From CALMFG01 sp963666035 (lineage in GTDB: Bacteria; Bacillota; Clostridia; Christensenellales; CALMFG01), in the NCBI GenBank assembly GCA_963666035.2, contig CAXXJI010000011.1, positions 41,784-105,783 on the forward strand: a stretch of 64,000 nucleotides of DNA, given 5' to 3'. The translations under genes were made by a program, and so were the position numbers. Of the stretch, positions 18,196 through 27,605 are shown piece after piece (position 1 is the stretch's first letter; every line of letters starts with the position of its first letter). Under the pieces are notes generated by a model that was not told the DNA's origin, did not search any database, and saw only the letters and a program-made list of their open reading frames with translations.

Positions 18196-18249
18196 TATGC
18201 TATAATTAACAATTGAAAAATATTTTTTGACATAAAAGGGAGAAAAACG

Positions 18250-19125
18250 ATGCAGAGCATGACGGGATTTGGCAGAGCCGAGATCACAGCGGAGGGCCGG
18301 ACACTATCCGTAGAGATTAAATCGGTCAATCACCGATATTTGGATATCAATCCGAGGATGCCCCGACTTTTAAGCTTTCTTGAGGATACGGCGCGAAAAA
18401 CCATCAAAGCCCGACTGTCACGCGGACGAATCGACGTTTTTTTTAATTATCAGATTTCCCGAGATGACACGAAACAGGTGGAGGTCAATATGCCGGTGGT
18501 GCGGGCTTATCTTGAAGCGGCCAGTACCATACACGGTGACACCGGAATAGAGAACGATATCACGGTTGCCAAACTGCTGACGCTGCCCGAAACGATTAAA
18601 GTGCAGGATGCGGGCGAGGATGAGGAGGCGCTGACGGCGCTTCTAACCGATACGCTGAACGCGGCGCTGGATATGCTGACCAGCGCACGCCAGAAGGAAG
18701 GCGAAAGCCTGAAAATGGATATTGCTGATCGATTGACGATATTGGAGGACTTAACGCAGCGCATCGAAGCCAAAGAGGATACGGTGGTGGCGGAATATAA
18801 GGAGAAGCTGAAATCCAGGCTGGCTGAGCTGATAGAGGCCACTGAGTTGGATGAGAGCCGGTTTAATACCGAGGTTGCTTTTTTTGCGGACAAGTGCAAC
18901 ATCACCGAGGAAGTGGTACGTCTTAAAACGCATCTCGCCGCTTTTAAAGCGGACTTGGCGAAAAAAGGCCAGTTGGGGCGTCAGTTCGATTTTTTAGTAC
19001 AGGAGATCAACCGCGAGTTCAACACGATTGGCTCAAAATCTTCAGATATTACGATTACAAATCATGTTCTGGCTGCAAAAGCCGAACTGGAGAAAATCAG
19101 AGAGCAAATTCAGAATATTGAGTAA
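18250..19125 (+). CDS. YicC/YloC-family endoribonuclease
   Basis: 291 residues with the family-defining start MQSMTGFGRAE, KSVNHRYLDI, the central acidic helical region and the terminal block GRQFDFLVQEINREFNTIGSKS. YicC proteins are endoribonucleases acting in RNA turnover. The upstream extended -10 is TGCTATAAT (18198-18206) and the ribosome site AAAGGGAG. First gene of yicC-remA-gmk-rpoZ-coaBC, the order seen in B. subtilis. Confidence 0.93.
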   Translation: MQSMTGFGRAEITAEGRTLSVEIKSVNHRYLDINPRMPRLLSFLEDTARKTIKARLSRGRIDVFFNYQISRDDTKQVEVNMPVVRAYLEAASTIHGDTGIENDITVAKLLTLPETIKVQDAGEDEEALTALLTDTLNAALDMLTSARQKEGESLKMDIADRLTILEDLTQRIEAKEDTVVAEYKEKLKSRLAELIEATELDESRFNTEVAFFADKCNITEEVVRLKTHLAAFKADLAKKGQLGRQFDFLVQEINREFNTIGSKSSDITITNHVLAAKAELEKIREQIQNIE

Positions 19126-19135
19126 GGGAGAGTAC

Positions 19136-19393
19136 ATGAAAGATAAGCTGGTCAATATCGGATTTGGAAATATTATTTCGGCCGCCAGGCTGATCGCCAT
19201 AATTCATCCGGAATCGGCGCCGGTGAAGCGGCTGATATCCGAGGCGCGCAGCGAGGGCCGACTGATTGACGCCACCTACGGCAGAAAAACGCGTGCGGTG
19301 GTTATCATGGATTCCAACCACATTATTCTTTCGGCGATGCAGCCCGAAACGGTCAGCGGCAGATTCTTGAACAAAGAGGACAGCGGACGGTGA
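19136..19393 (+). CDS. remA: Extracellular matrix regulator RemA (DUF370)
   Basis: 85 residues from the ATG at 19136, which has AAGGGAG six bases upstream. KLVNIGFGNIISAARLIAI, the conserved SAPVKRLISEAR and DATYGRKTRAVVIMDS are diagnostic. In B. subtilis RemA is a DNA-binding activator of biofilm-matrix and osmoprotection genes, forming ring oligomers. It lies 10 bases after yicC, and its stop overlaps the GTG start of gmk. Confidence 0.93.
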   Translation: MKDKLVNIGFGNIISAARLIAIIHPESAPVKRLISEARSEGRLIDATYGRKTRAVVIMDSNHIILSAMQPETVSGRFLNKEDSGR

Positions 19394-20008
19394 AAAAAGG
19401 GCTTTTAATTGTAGTATCCGGCCCTTCGGGAGCGGGAAAGGGCGTCACCTGCAAACGGCTGAAGGAGCTTGCCCCCGATATACGGGTTTCGGTTTCCTGC
19501 ACTACGCGTGCACCTAGACCGGGAGAAGTGGACGGGCAAGCGTACTTCTTTTTGACCGAAAACGTGTTTAACCAAAAAATTGCCGATAGGCGGATTCTTA
19601 GAACATGCGGTGTACTTAAATCACCAGTACGGAACACCCAAGGATTATGTCTTTGAGATGCTGGAACAGGGACATGATGTGATATTGGAAATTGAGGTGC
19701 AGGGGGCGTTGATGGTGAACGCGAATTATCCGGAGGCGATTTTGTTGTTTGTGTTGCCGCCGTCATTGGTGGAGCTGGAACAAAGGCTGAAAGCGCGGGG
19801 CACCGAAACCGATGAGCAGACCCAAAAGCGGTTGGAGATTGCAAAAAAAGAAATTGGGTTGCTGAAAGATTATGATTATGTTATAAAGAATGATGAGATT
19901 GACAATGCCGCCCGGCAGATGCTGACGATTATCACAGCAGAGCGCTATGCGGTCAACCGAAATCTTGACTTATCCAAACGATTATTGCAAGGAGAGAATA
20001 TACTATGA
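19390..20008 (+). pseudogene. gmk: Guanylate kinase, interrupted by a one-base insertion
   Basis: The first part (GTG start overlapping the remA stop) has the P-loop VSGPSGAGKG and VSCTTRAPRPGEVDGQ-YFF. The second part, in the +1 frame, has GGFLEHA, NHQYGTPKDYV, ILEIEVQGA and a complete C-terminus. Removing the A at about 19588 restores the canonical IADGGFLEHA and a normal ~205-residue enzyme. Gmk converts GMP to GDP and is essential, so this is most likely a sequencing or assembly error rather than a dead gene. Confidence 0.88.
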
Positions 20009-20211
20009 TGATATACCCTGAACTTATCGAGCTCATTGAAAAAACAGGAAACCGCTATACGCTGATTATCGAAGCGGCCAAGCGAGCGCGCCAGATCATT
20101 GACGGTTCAACGCCTTTGGTGCAGACCGAAAACAACAACCCGGTGACGCAGGCGGTCAACGAAATCTATCAGGACAAAGTAACTTACATTTCAGCCAAAG
20201 AAAGCGTATAA
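20005..20211 (+). CDS. rpoZ: RNA polymerase omega subunit
   Basis: 68 residues with NRYTLIIEAAKRARQIID and a C-terminal VTQAVNEIYQDKVTY, the omega core that helps fold beta-prime. It starts at ATGATGA overlapping the gmk stop, with AAGGAGAG upstream, and coaBC begins 3 bases after it. Gene order supports the call. Confidence 0.9.
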   Translation: MMIYPELIELIEKTGNRYTLIIEAAKRARQIIDGSTPLVQTENNNPVTQAVNEIYQDKVTYISAKESV

Positions 20212-20214
20212 GCC

Positions 20215-21402
20215 ATGCTGAGCGGTAAAACGATTATTGTCGGCGTCAGCGGCGGCATAGCGGCCTACAAAACCGCCTATGTGGTCAGCGGCCTTAAGAA
20301 ATTAGGTGCCGAGGTGACGGTCTGTATGACCGAACACGCCAAGGCGTTTGTTTCGCCGCTCACTTTCGAGTCCCTTTCGGGTTCGCCGGTGCTCACCGAC
20401 GTATTTGAGCGGGGAACGCCCTGGGAGATTGAGCATATTGCACTCGCCGAAAAAGCGGACGCATTGATTGTGGCACCGGCTACAGCCAATATCATCGCCA
20501 AGCTTTCGGGCGGAATTGCCGATGACATGCTGACCACCACGTTTTTGGCAGCCACTTGTCCCAAGATCATCGCACCGGCCATGAACACCCATATGTTCGA
20601 GGATATGGCCACTCAATCCAATATTGAGGTCTTAATCAACCGTGGTATCCGTGTGCTGGATACTGACAGCGGTCTTTTAGCTTGCGGCGATATCGGCGCG
20701 GGACGCATGAAAGAGCCGCAGGAGATTTTGGATGAAGTCATCCGAATCTTAGCGCCTGAAAGCGATTTTTTGGGCAAGAAGGTGTTGATTTCGGCGGGCC
20801 CCACCCGCGAATACATGGACGCCGTGCGGTATCTATCCAATCCTTCCACCGGCAAAATGGGGTTTGCGCTGGCTGAGAATGCCGTGAAGCGGGGAGCCGA
20901 GGTCACGATTGTGGCAGGCCCGGTGGCAGTGGAAGCCCCGAAGGGCGCGCGCGTGGTGCCTGTGGTTTCGGCGGCGGATATGGCAAAAGCGGTGTTTAGT
21001 GAGGCGGAAAAGGCCGATATCGTTATCATGGCGGCGGCCGTGGCCGACTATACCCCCAAGGTTTATTTTGATCATAAGATTAAAAAAGCGGGCGATATGA
21101 TGCTGGAGCTTGTGCGCACCGAAGATATTCTGGCCAAGCTCGGCAAGGATAAAAGGAATCGTATTCTGATCGGCTTTGCGGCCGAAACCGAGGACTATGA
21201 GGAAAACGCGCGGGCTAAACTGGCGGTGAAAAATCTGGATATGATCGCGCTGAACGACATTAAAGAAACAGGCGCAGGGTTTGGCGCCAGCACCAACCAT
21301 CTGATTTTGTTCAAAAAAAGCGGCGAGAGAATTGAGCTTAAAAAAGCATCCAAGCAGGAAGTCGCAGCCAGGATGCTGGATGAAGTCGTAAAACTATTTT
21401 AA
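20215..21402 (+). CDS. coaBC: Bifunctional phosphopantothenoylcysteine decarboxylase / phosphopantothenate-cysteine ligase
   Basis: 395 residues. The N-terminal flavoprotein half (CoaC) has GVSGGIAAYKTA, the catalytic histidine in IEHIALAEKAD, PAMNTHMFED and the clamp LLACGDIGAGRM. The C-terminal half (CoaB) has SAGPTREYMDAVRYLSNPST, IMAAAVADYTPK and GFAAETED. Two consecutive steps of coenzyme A synthesis. priA, which often follows, is absent here. Confidence 0.95.
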   Translation: MLSGKTIIVGVSGGIAAYKTAYVVSGLKKLGAEVTVCMTEHAKAFVSPLTFESLSGSPVLTDVFERGTPWEIEHIALAEKADALIVAPATANIIAKLSGGIADDMLTTTFLAATCPKIIAPAMNTHMFEDMATQSNIEVLINRGIRVLDTDSGLLACGDIGAGRMKEPQEILDEVIRILAPESDFLGKKVLISAGPTREYMDAVRYLSNPSTGKMGFALAENAVKRGAEVTIVAGPVAVEAPKGARVVPVVSAADMAKAVFSEAEKADIVIMAAAVADYTPKVYFDHKIKKAGDMMLELVRTEDILAKLGKDKRNRILIGFAAETEDYEENARAKLAVKNLDMIALNDIKETGAGFGASTNHLILFKKSGERIELKKASKQEVAARMLDEVVKLF

Positions 21403-21409
21403 GGTAAAG

Positions 21410-21436
21410 AAAAAAAGCAACCAATCGCGGGCTGCT
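21410..21436 (-). terminator. Terminator after rpmB
   Basis: On the minus strand GCAGCC / GGTTGC with a 7-base loop, then seven T. Confidence 0.6.
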
Positions 21437-21457
21437 CATTTCAGATCCAAAACACAT

Positions 21458-21649
21458 CTATACGGCACGTTGAACCTTTCCGGATCTTAAGCAGCGCGTA
21501 CAAACATATTTTTTCTTCGGGCTTCCGTTTTCAACCACGGTCACGCGTTTGACGTTCGGTGCCCATTTTCTTTTTGTTTTCTTGTGAGAGTGGCTGACAT
21601 TGTTGCCTGACATGATGCCTTTGTTGCAGACTTCGCAGTATTTTGCCAT
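21458..21649 (-). CDS. rpmB: 50S ribosomal protein L28
   Basis: 63 residues: CEVCNKGIMSGNNVSHS, the basic KTKRKWAPNVKRV and a terminal CTRCLRSGKV. The two CxxC pairs mark the zinc-binding form of L28. Ribosome site AGGAGGTG. Divergent from the yloU-fakA-recG genes, as in B. subtilis. Confidence 0.96.
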   Translation of the reverse strand: MAKYCEVCNKGIMSGNNVSHSHKKTKRKWAPNVKRVTVVENGSPKKKYVCTRCLRSGKVQRAV

Positions 21650-21689
21650 CTATTTCACCTCCTTTTGAAGGATTAAAACTCCGACCGCT

Positions 21690-21718
21690 ATTGTACCATT
21701 TTGCTTTAAACATTGCAA
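21690..21718 (-). promoter_or_regulatory. rpmB promoter
   Basis: On the minus strand TTGCAA, 17-base spacer, extended -10 TGGTACAAT. Confidence 0.75.
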
Positions 21719-21864
21719 GAATTAGTTTTATTCATCACACTACAGATGAAAGATGGCTTGACTTGTGCATAAAAAAAGGTTAAATTGATTGAAGTTCGCA
21801 CGCTTTTAGGTTAAAATACTATGACAAGGACAAAGGAAGTTTTAAGATTATAAAGGAGCGTTTT

Positions 21865-22218
21865 ATGGGTGTAGGTATGAACAATTCCCTAGGGAAGCTG
21901 TACTATTCCGACGAATACTTATCCGATCTTGCCGGCCTGTGCGCAATGGAGTGCTATGGTGTGGTTGGCATGTCCTCAAAAAGGGCGGTTGACGGCATCA
22001 TTGAGTTGGTGAAAGGCGAGAACCTGAAAAAAGGGGTACGCATCACCACGGATAACGATCAAAATATCAAGATTGATTTATACGTCATCGTTGAGTATGG
22101 CGTTTCGATTGCGGCAGTTGCTAAAAACGTCATAGATACCGTAAAGTACAATGTAGAAAAAGCGACGGGCCTTACCGTCACCGATGTCAACGTCATTGTA
22201 GACGGCATAAGAATTTAG
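21865..22218 (+). CDS. Asp23/Gls24-family protein (YloU-like)
   Basis: 117 residues with the family pattern: YYSDEYLSDLAGLCAMECYGVVGMSS, then KIDLYVIVEYGVSIAAVAKNV and VTDVNVIVDGIRI. Asp23 proteins are small alkaline-shock or envelope-associated proteins, and YloU is linked genetically with the fatty acid kinase gene that follows 15 bases later. A weak promoter (TTGACT, 16 bases, TTAAAT at 21758-21785) and an AAGGAG ribosome site precede it. Confidence 0.88.
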   Translation: MGVGMNNSLGKLYYSDEYLSDLAGLCAMECYGVVGMSSKRAVDGIIELVKGENLKKGVRITTDNDQNIKIDLYVIVEYGVSIAAVAKNVIDTVKYNVEKATGLTVTDVNVIVDGIRI

Positions 22219-22233
22219 AGGAGTAAGGGAAAA

Positions 22234-23877
22234 GTGAAATATAAAGAGATTACTGGAACCGTCTTTAAAGAGATGATGACCGGGGCGGTTTCCTTGTTAG
22301 AGAAAAACAAGGAGACCTTAAATAACCTTAACGTATTTCCGGTTCCGGACGGCGACACCGGTACCAATATGTCCATGACCATGCTATCGGCAATTGCCGA
22401 GATGAAAGGCGTGGACGACGACACCGTCAGCGAGATCGCCGAAGCGGTTTCTATGGGGGCACTAAAAGGGGCCAGAGGAAACTCGGGCGTTATCCTGTCG
22501 CAGATATTCAGAGGCTTTGCCAAAGGCCTTGCCGGTGGCATCACCGAGCTGGAAGCCGATCATCTGGCGGCAGCAGCGAGAGAAGGCGTGGATGCGGCAT
22601 ATAAAGCTGTGATGAAGCCCAAAGAGGGGACCATCCTTACGGTAGCCACCGCGATCGCCGACGAAGCCAAATTGGCGCAAAAAGATAAAGCGGATGTATA
22701 TACCATGCTGACCCGGATGCTCAAAGCCGGGGAAATCATGTTGGAAAAAACGCCGGACATGTTGCCTGTTTTAAAAGAGGCGGGCGTGGTAGACGCGGGC
22801 GGCGAAGGACTTTTGGTCATCTATCGCGGTTTTATCGCGGTATTGAACGGAGAAAAGATCGACGAAATCCAAGTGGATGTGGTTGAAAAATCGGCGGAAC
22901 GCAGTCTGATCGAAGGGGAAGACGATATCACCTTTGGATATTGTACCGAGTTCTTCATCAAGCATATTCCAAAAACAGTCCTGCAAAAGGATGTAGATAA
23001 ATTTAAAGCAGAGCTTTTAAAAATCGGCGATTCACAAGTCGTGGTCGGCGACCTTAACCTCATCAAAGTGCATGTGCACACCGATCATCCGGGTCAGGCG
23101 CTGGAGATGGGCGCAAAGCTTGGTGAACTCAGCCAGCTGAAGATCGACAATATGCGTGAACAGCACCGCGAGGTGAAAGCGCATACCGAGTTTATTGAAA
23201 AGCATGAGAAGAAAAAGGAGAAGCCCATTGCGATGGTGGCGGTGGCATCCGGACAGGGTCTCGTGGATATCTTCAAAGACTTTATGGTGGATGAGGTGAT
23301 TGAGGGCGGACAGACCATGAACCCGTCGGCACAGGTGATTGCTGATGCGGTGGAAAAAGCGCCGTCAAGAAACGTCATCGTTTTTCCGAACAATAAAAAT
23401 ATCATTCTGGCTGCTGAGCAGGCTGCTAAGATGAGCGATAAAAATGTTCAGGTGGTTCCATCAAAATCAATGCCGCAGGGCATCACCGCTGCGCTAGCAT
23501 TTAATCCTGAGATGCCGCTGCAATACAATCTGGAACGCATGACCGCTTCGCTGGACAGCGTTAAAACCGGTCAGGTGACCTACGCGGTGCGGGACGCCAA
23601 AGCCAATGGGTTCTCCATCAAAGAAGGCGATATTATGGGGATCTTCGATAACGAAATCGTCTGCCACGAGAAAAAGGTGGTGGACACGGCCATGAATCTG
23701 CTCGAAAAAATGGTCGGCGAAGACGACGGAATTATAACAATATTTTATGGTGAAGACACCAAGGAAAAAGATGCGCTCGCTTTAGCCAAAAAGGCGGAAG
23801 AGAAGTTTGCCGACTGCGACGTGGAAGTACACAACGGTGGTCAGCCGGTATACTCGTATATCTTTTCGGTGGAATAA
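22234..23877 (+). CDS. fakA: DAK2-domain fatty acid kinase FakA-type protein (YloV)
   Basis: 547 residues from a GTG. The N-terminal DAK2/DhaL nucleotide-binding domain has NVFPVPDGDTGTNMS (metal-binding aspartates) and GARGNSGVILSQIFRG; a middle domain and a C-terminal DegV-like half follow. FakA phosphorylates fatty acids held by FakB proteins, for phospholipid synthesis in Firmicutes. No fakB (degV) gene is in the window. Order yloU-yloV-recG is conserved. Confidence 0.9.
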   Translation: MKYKEITGTVFKEMMTGAVSLLEKNKETLNNLNVFPVPDGDTGTNMSMTMLSAIAEMKGVDDDTVSEIAEAVSMGALKGARGNSGVILSQIFRGFAKGLAGGITELEADHLAAAAREGVDAAYKAVMKPKEGTILTVATAIADEAKLAQKDKADVYTMLTRMLKAGEIMLEKTPDMLPVLKEAGVVDAGGEGLLVIYRGFIAVLNGEKIDEIQVDVVEKSAERSLIEGEDDITFGYCTEFFIKHIPKTVLQKDVDKFKAELLKIGDSQVVVGDLNLIKVHVHTDHPGQALEMGAKLGELSQLKIDNMREQHREVKAHTEFIEKHEKKKEKPIAMVAVASGQGLVDIFKDFMVDEVIEGGQTMNPSAQVIADAVEKAPSRNVIVFPNNKNIILAAEQAAKMSDKNVQVVPSKSMPQGITAALAFNPEMPLQYNLERMTASLDSVKTGQVTYAVRDAKANGFSIKEGDIMGIFDNEIVCHEKKVVDTAMNLLEKMVGEDDGIITIFYGEDTKEKDALALAKKAEEKFADCDVEVHNGGQPVYSYIFSVE

Positions 23878-23899
23878 ATATTCTTTATATCAGTATCAT

Positions 23900-23927
23900 A
23901 AGGCGGGCATCTTGCTCGCCTTTTATC
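23900..23927 (+). terminator. Terminator between fakA and recG
   Basis: AAGGCGGGC and GCTCGCCTT form a 9-bp stem with a 5-base loop, followed by TTTA. Confidence 0.6.
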
Positions 23928-23943
23928 ATATGTCGGGAGAAGC

Positions 23944-25965
23944 GTGAGCATGAATGTGCGAAGTCCGCTGCATGCCGTAAAAGGCATTGGGGAGAAACGA
24001 GAAAAACTGCTGAATGACAGGGGTATCTTCACGTTGCTGGATCTGCTGTTCTTTTTTCCGCGTGCGTTTAAGGACTATTCCAAAAAAATCACCATACAGC
24101 AGAGCTTATTGCAAATCGGTCTGTGTCCGGTGACGGTGGTTACCAAACCCAGCGTCGCCTATTTCGGCCATCGGCGCAGTCTGGTACGGTGTAAGGTCAG
24201 CGATGGGAAGAGCGAAGCGGGCTTACAGTTTTTCAATATGCCCTTTATGGTGCGCAATATGGAAAAAGGCGATATGGTTTACTTATACGGGCAAGCTAAG
24301 AAGCAGGAAGAAAAAATTACTTTTACCAACCCCGGATTTGAGAAAAAAACCGCAGAGATTGACCAGTATCCGTTTGTGCCAGTCTATTCGCAGATTCCGG
24401 GGATCAGCAGCCGGATGGTGATGAAAACCGTTGCGTCGGTGCTGGAAGCGGTTAAAGGTGAAACGGATTATATCACCGAAGATTTCAAACGGGCATTTGA
24501 TCTGCCCGAACTGACAAACGCGCGGCAGGCACTTCATTTTCCCCGAACGATGGCGGAAAACGCGGCGGCATTAAAGCGATTTTCCATCGAAGAACTTTTG
24601 GTTTTTCTTTGTATGCTGGCCGAGCAAATCGGCAGCCGTAAAAAAAATGCGGTGAAAATCGGTGTCTCGGATGCGCAAAAATCGGCGTTTTTAAAAGCAC
24701 TTGGTTTCGTGCCGACAAGTGCTCAGGAACGCGTGATGCACGAAATATCCGATGATTTTGCCGGCGATATGACGGCCAACCGGCTGATACAGGGCGACGT
24801 GGGATGCGGCAAAACGGCGGTGGCATTCTATGCGATGTTTTTAAACTACGCGGGCGGATACCAAAGTGTGATGATGGCACCGACCGAAGTGCTGGCACGT
24901 CAGCATTACTTTAAGGCAGTGGAATTATTTGAAAAACTGGGCGGTCGGTGCGTTCTGGTTACGGGAAGTGATACGACGGCTGAGCGGCGGGAAAAGCTTG
25001 CTAAAATCGCCAACGGCGAAGCGGATTTAATCTTTGGAACACATGCACTGATTTATGGTGACATCGTCTACAAAAATTTGAATTTAGCGGTCACGGATGA
25101 ACAGCATCGTTTCGGGGTCGGCCAGCGTGCCAAGCTCTCGTATGACGGGCATTTAAATACGCTGGTTATGTCGGCCACACCCATTCCGAGGACTTTAGCG
25201 CTGGTGCTGTATTCGGGCATGGACGTTTCGGTGATCGACGAGATGCCGGTGGGGCGAAAGCCGATGGAAACGCATATTGTCCGTGAAAACAAGCGCGGGG
25301 ATCTATATGGCTTTGTTCAAAAAATTGTAGATAAAGGCGGGCAGGCCTATGTGGTGTGCCCCATGATTGAGGGGGAGGGCGATGTACGCAATGTAGAGGA
25401 TGTGGCGGCTGAACTCGCCGAAGACTTTGGGTTTTCGCACATCGGTGTGATGCACGGACAGCTAAAGGCGGATGAGAAACAGAGCCTGATGAAAGCCTTT
25501 ACTGATAAGAGGATTGACGTTTTGGTGGCGACTACGGTCATCGAAGTGGGGGTGGATGTGCCGAACGCGACCGTGATGGTGGTGGAAAACGCCGAGCGGT
25601 TTGGTCTGGCCACCCTGCATCAGCTACGCGGGCGCGTGGGGCGAGGCGCTCAGCAGGCATATTGCTTTTTGGTCAGCGAACAGAAAAATGATCGGTTGGA
25701 AATATTAAAAAAAGAAACCAACGGGTTTAAGATTGCCGAAGAAGACTTGCGCCTTCGCGGACCGGGGCAGTTTTTGGGGTTTTCCCAGCATGGCATCACC
25801 GATTTCTATATGAATAAGCTGGTGGGCGATATGGCTACACTGGAACTTTCGCAAAGCATTTTTTCACGGATGCTGGCGGGCGAGTTTGCTGAGGAATATC
25901 AAAGGGTCAAACGCGCCGCCAAGAAAAAATATGAGAATTTGCTGAAAGATATTGCGCTGAACTAA
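23944..25965 (+). CDS. recG: ATP-dependent DNA helicase RecG
   Basis: 673 residues. N-terminal wedge/OB domain (LHAVKGIGEKREKLL, YFPR-like FFFPRAFKDY), helicase motif I GDVGCGKTAVA, motif II DEQHRFG, motif III SATPIPRT, motif V-VI ATTVIEVGVDVPNA and HQLRGRVGR, then the TRG-type end. RecG regresses stalled forks and branch-migrates Holliday junctions. GTG start with GGGAG 5 bases upstream; ATG at 23950 is an alternative. Confidence 0.96.
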   Translation: MSMNVRSPLHAVKGIGEKREKLLNDRGIFTLLDLLFFFPRAFKDYSKKITIQQSLLQIGLCPVTVVTKPSVAYFGHRRSLVRCKVSDGKSEAGLQFFNMPFMVRNMEKGDMVYLYGQAKKQEEKITFTNPGFEKKTAEIDQYPFVPVYSQIPGISSRMVMKTVASVLEAVKGETDYITEDFKRAFDLPELTNARQALHFPRTMAENAAALKRFSIEELLVFLCMLAEQIGSRKKNAVKIGVSDAQKSAFLKALGFVPTSAQERVMHEISDDFAGDMTANRLIQGDVGCGKTAVAFYAMFLNYAGGYQSVMMAPTEVLARQHYFKAVELFEKLGGRCVLVTGSDTTAERREKLAKIANGEADLIFGTHALIYGDIVYKNLNLAVTDEQHRFGVGQRAKLSYDGHLNTLVMSATPIPRTLALVLYSGMDVSVIDEMPVGRKPMETHIVRENKRGDLYGFVQKIVDKGGQAYVVCPMIEGEGDVRNVEDVAAELAEDFGFSHIGVMHGQLKADEKQSLMKAFTDKRIDVLVATTVIEVGVDVPNATVMVVENAERFGLATLHQLRGRVGRGAQQAYCFLVSEQKNDRLEILKKETNGFKIAEEDLRLRGPGQFLGFSQHGITDFYMNKLVGDMATLELSQSIFSRMLAGEFAEEYQRVKRAAKKKYENLLKDIALN

Positions 25966-26081
25966 AAAATGCTATAAATTATAGGAAACAAAAGCGGATA
26001 TAGTGCGCTTTGCTGTTATTAAGACGCAAAATATGGTATATTGATGAGTAAATAAAGGATGATTTAAGGGGAATTTTTGCC

Positions 26082-27527
26082 ATGATTAATATCAAAGAAG
26101 GGTTGACGTTCGATGATGTACTGCTGATACCCGGCAAGTCATCGGTTTTGCCTGCCACGGTGGATATCACCACCCAGTTGACGCCGAATGTGAAGCTGAA
26201 CATTCCGTTTATGTCTGCGGCGATGGACACGGTGACCGAGAGCCATCTGGCTATTGCGATCGCCAGAGAGGGCGGTATCGGTATCATTCATAAGAATATG
26301 ACGATTGACGCGCAAGCTGTCAATGTGGACCGCGTGAAGCGGAGTGAACATGGGGTGATTACAGACCCATTTTTCTTATCTCCCGAAGATACGGTGGGTG
26401 ACGCGGATCAGCTGATGGGTAAATACAGGATATCGGGTGTGCCGATTACCGTTGGCGGTAAATTGGTGGGGATCATCACCAACCGTGATTTACGTTTCGA
26501 GACCGATTTTAGTAAGAAAATCAAAGAATCGATGACTTCCGAGAATCTGGTCACTGCGCCGATCGGCACCACTTTGGCCGAAGCGCAGAAGATACTGGCC
26601 AAACACAAAATAGAGAAACTGCCGCTGGTGGACGACGATAATAATCTGATGGGGCTGATTACCATCAAAGATATCGAAAAATCCATCCAGTATCCAAACT
26701 CGGCTAAGGACAGCCGGGGACGTCTTTTGGTTGGGGCGGCGGTCGGTCAGTCGGGAGACACCATGGACCGTGTGAAAGCACTGGTGGACGCTGGTGTGGA
26801 TGTGCTGTCCATCGATTCAGCGCACGGACATCAGGACAATATCAGCGCCATTGTTTCCAAGATTAAAAACGCATATCCCAATATGGACGTGATTGCCGGC
26901 AATGTGGCGACCGCCGAAGGTACGCGGGATTTGATTAAGGCCGGAGCGGATTGCGTCAAGGTCGGCATGGGGCCGGGCTCCATCTGTACCACGCGTGTGA
27001 TCGCGGGCATCGGTGTGCCCCAGTTTACCGCTGTGGCCGAATGCGCCGAGGAAGCCAAAAAGCACGGTAGGACCGTAATCGCTGACGGGGGCATCAAATA
27101 CTCGGGCGATGTGACCAAAGCGCTGGCGGCGGGCGGCTCTGCCGTGATGATCGGGTCTCTCTTTGCGGGTGTTTCCGAAAGCCCGGGCGAGATGGAGATC
27201 TATCAAGGACGAAGCTTTAAGGTCTACCGAGGTATGGGCAGTTTGGCAGCCATGCAGAAAGGTTCCAGCGACCGATATTTCCAGGATGAAAATCAAAAGT
27301 TGGTACCCGAAGGGGTGGAAGGCCGAGTTCCCTATAAAGGCCCGCTGGCCGATACGGTTTTTCAGATGGTAGGCGGTTTGCGGTCCGGTCTCGGTTATGT
27401 CGGGGCGAAGGATATTGCCGATTTGCAGGCCAAAGCGAAATTTGTCAGAATCACCAATGCTGGGCTGACCGAAAGTCATCCGCATGATATCTATATCACC
27501 AAGGAAGCGCCGAACTATACCAAGTAA
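26082..27527 (+). CDS. guaB: Inosine-5'-monophosphate dehydrogenase
   Basis: 481 residues, normal length. TIM barrel with the catalytic cysteine in GPGSICTTR (~residue 302), the active-site flap YRGMGSLAAMQKG, and two CBS domains inserted at ~90-200. Oxidises IMP to XMP, the committed step to GMP. AAGGGG ribosome site; an extended -10-like TGGTATATT lies about 50 bases upstream. guaA follows after 78 bases. Confidence 0.97.
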   Translation: MINIKEGLTFDDVLLIPGKSSVLPATVDITTQLTPNVKLNIPFMSAAMDTVTESHLAIAIAREGGIGIIHKNMTIDAQAVNVDRVKRSEHGVITDPFFLSPEDTVGDADQLMGKYRISGVPITVGGKLVGIITNRDLRFETDFSKKIKESMTSENLVTAPIGTTLAEAQKILAKHKIEKLPLVDDDNNLMGLITIKDIEKSIQYPNSAKDSRGRLLVGAAVGQSGDTMDRVKALVDAGVDVLSIDSAHGHQDNISAIVSKIKNAYPNMDVIAGNVATAEGTRDLIKAGADCVKVGMGPGSICTTRVIAGIGVPQFTAVAECAEEAKKHGRTVIADGGIKYSGDVTKALAAGGSAVMIGSLFAGVSESPGEMEIYQGRSFKVYRGMGSLAAMQKGSSDRYFQDENQKLVPEGVEGRVPYKGPLADTVFQMVGGLRSGLGYVGAKDIADLQAKAKFVRITNAGLTESHPHDIYITKEAPNYTK

Positions 27528-27534
27528 TTAAAAG

Positions 27535-27569
27535 TTAACCTCTGTTTTAAAGTTTTAAACAGAGGTTAA
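27535..27569 (+). promoter_or_regulatory. 13-bp perfect hairpin between guaB and guaA
   Basis: TTAACCTCTGTTT (27535-27547) and AAACAGAGGTTAA (27557-27569) pair completely with a 9-base loop, but no T tract follows. It sits just before the guaA ribosome site (AAGGAG, ~27595). It may be an mRNA-stability or processing element or a protein-binding site rather than a terminator. Confidence 0.55.
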
Positions 27570-27605
27570 TATGATTTTATACACGAAACTTTTAAGGAGA
27601 AATAC

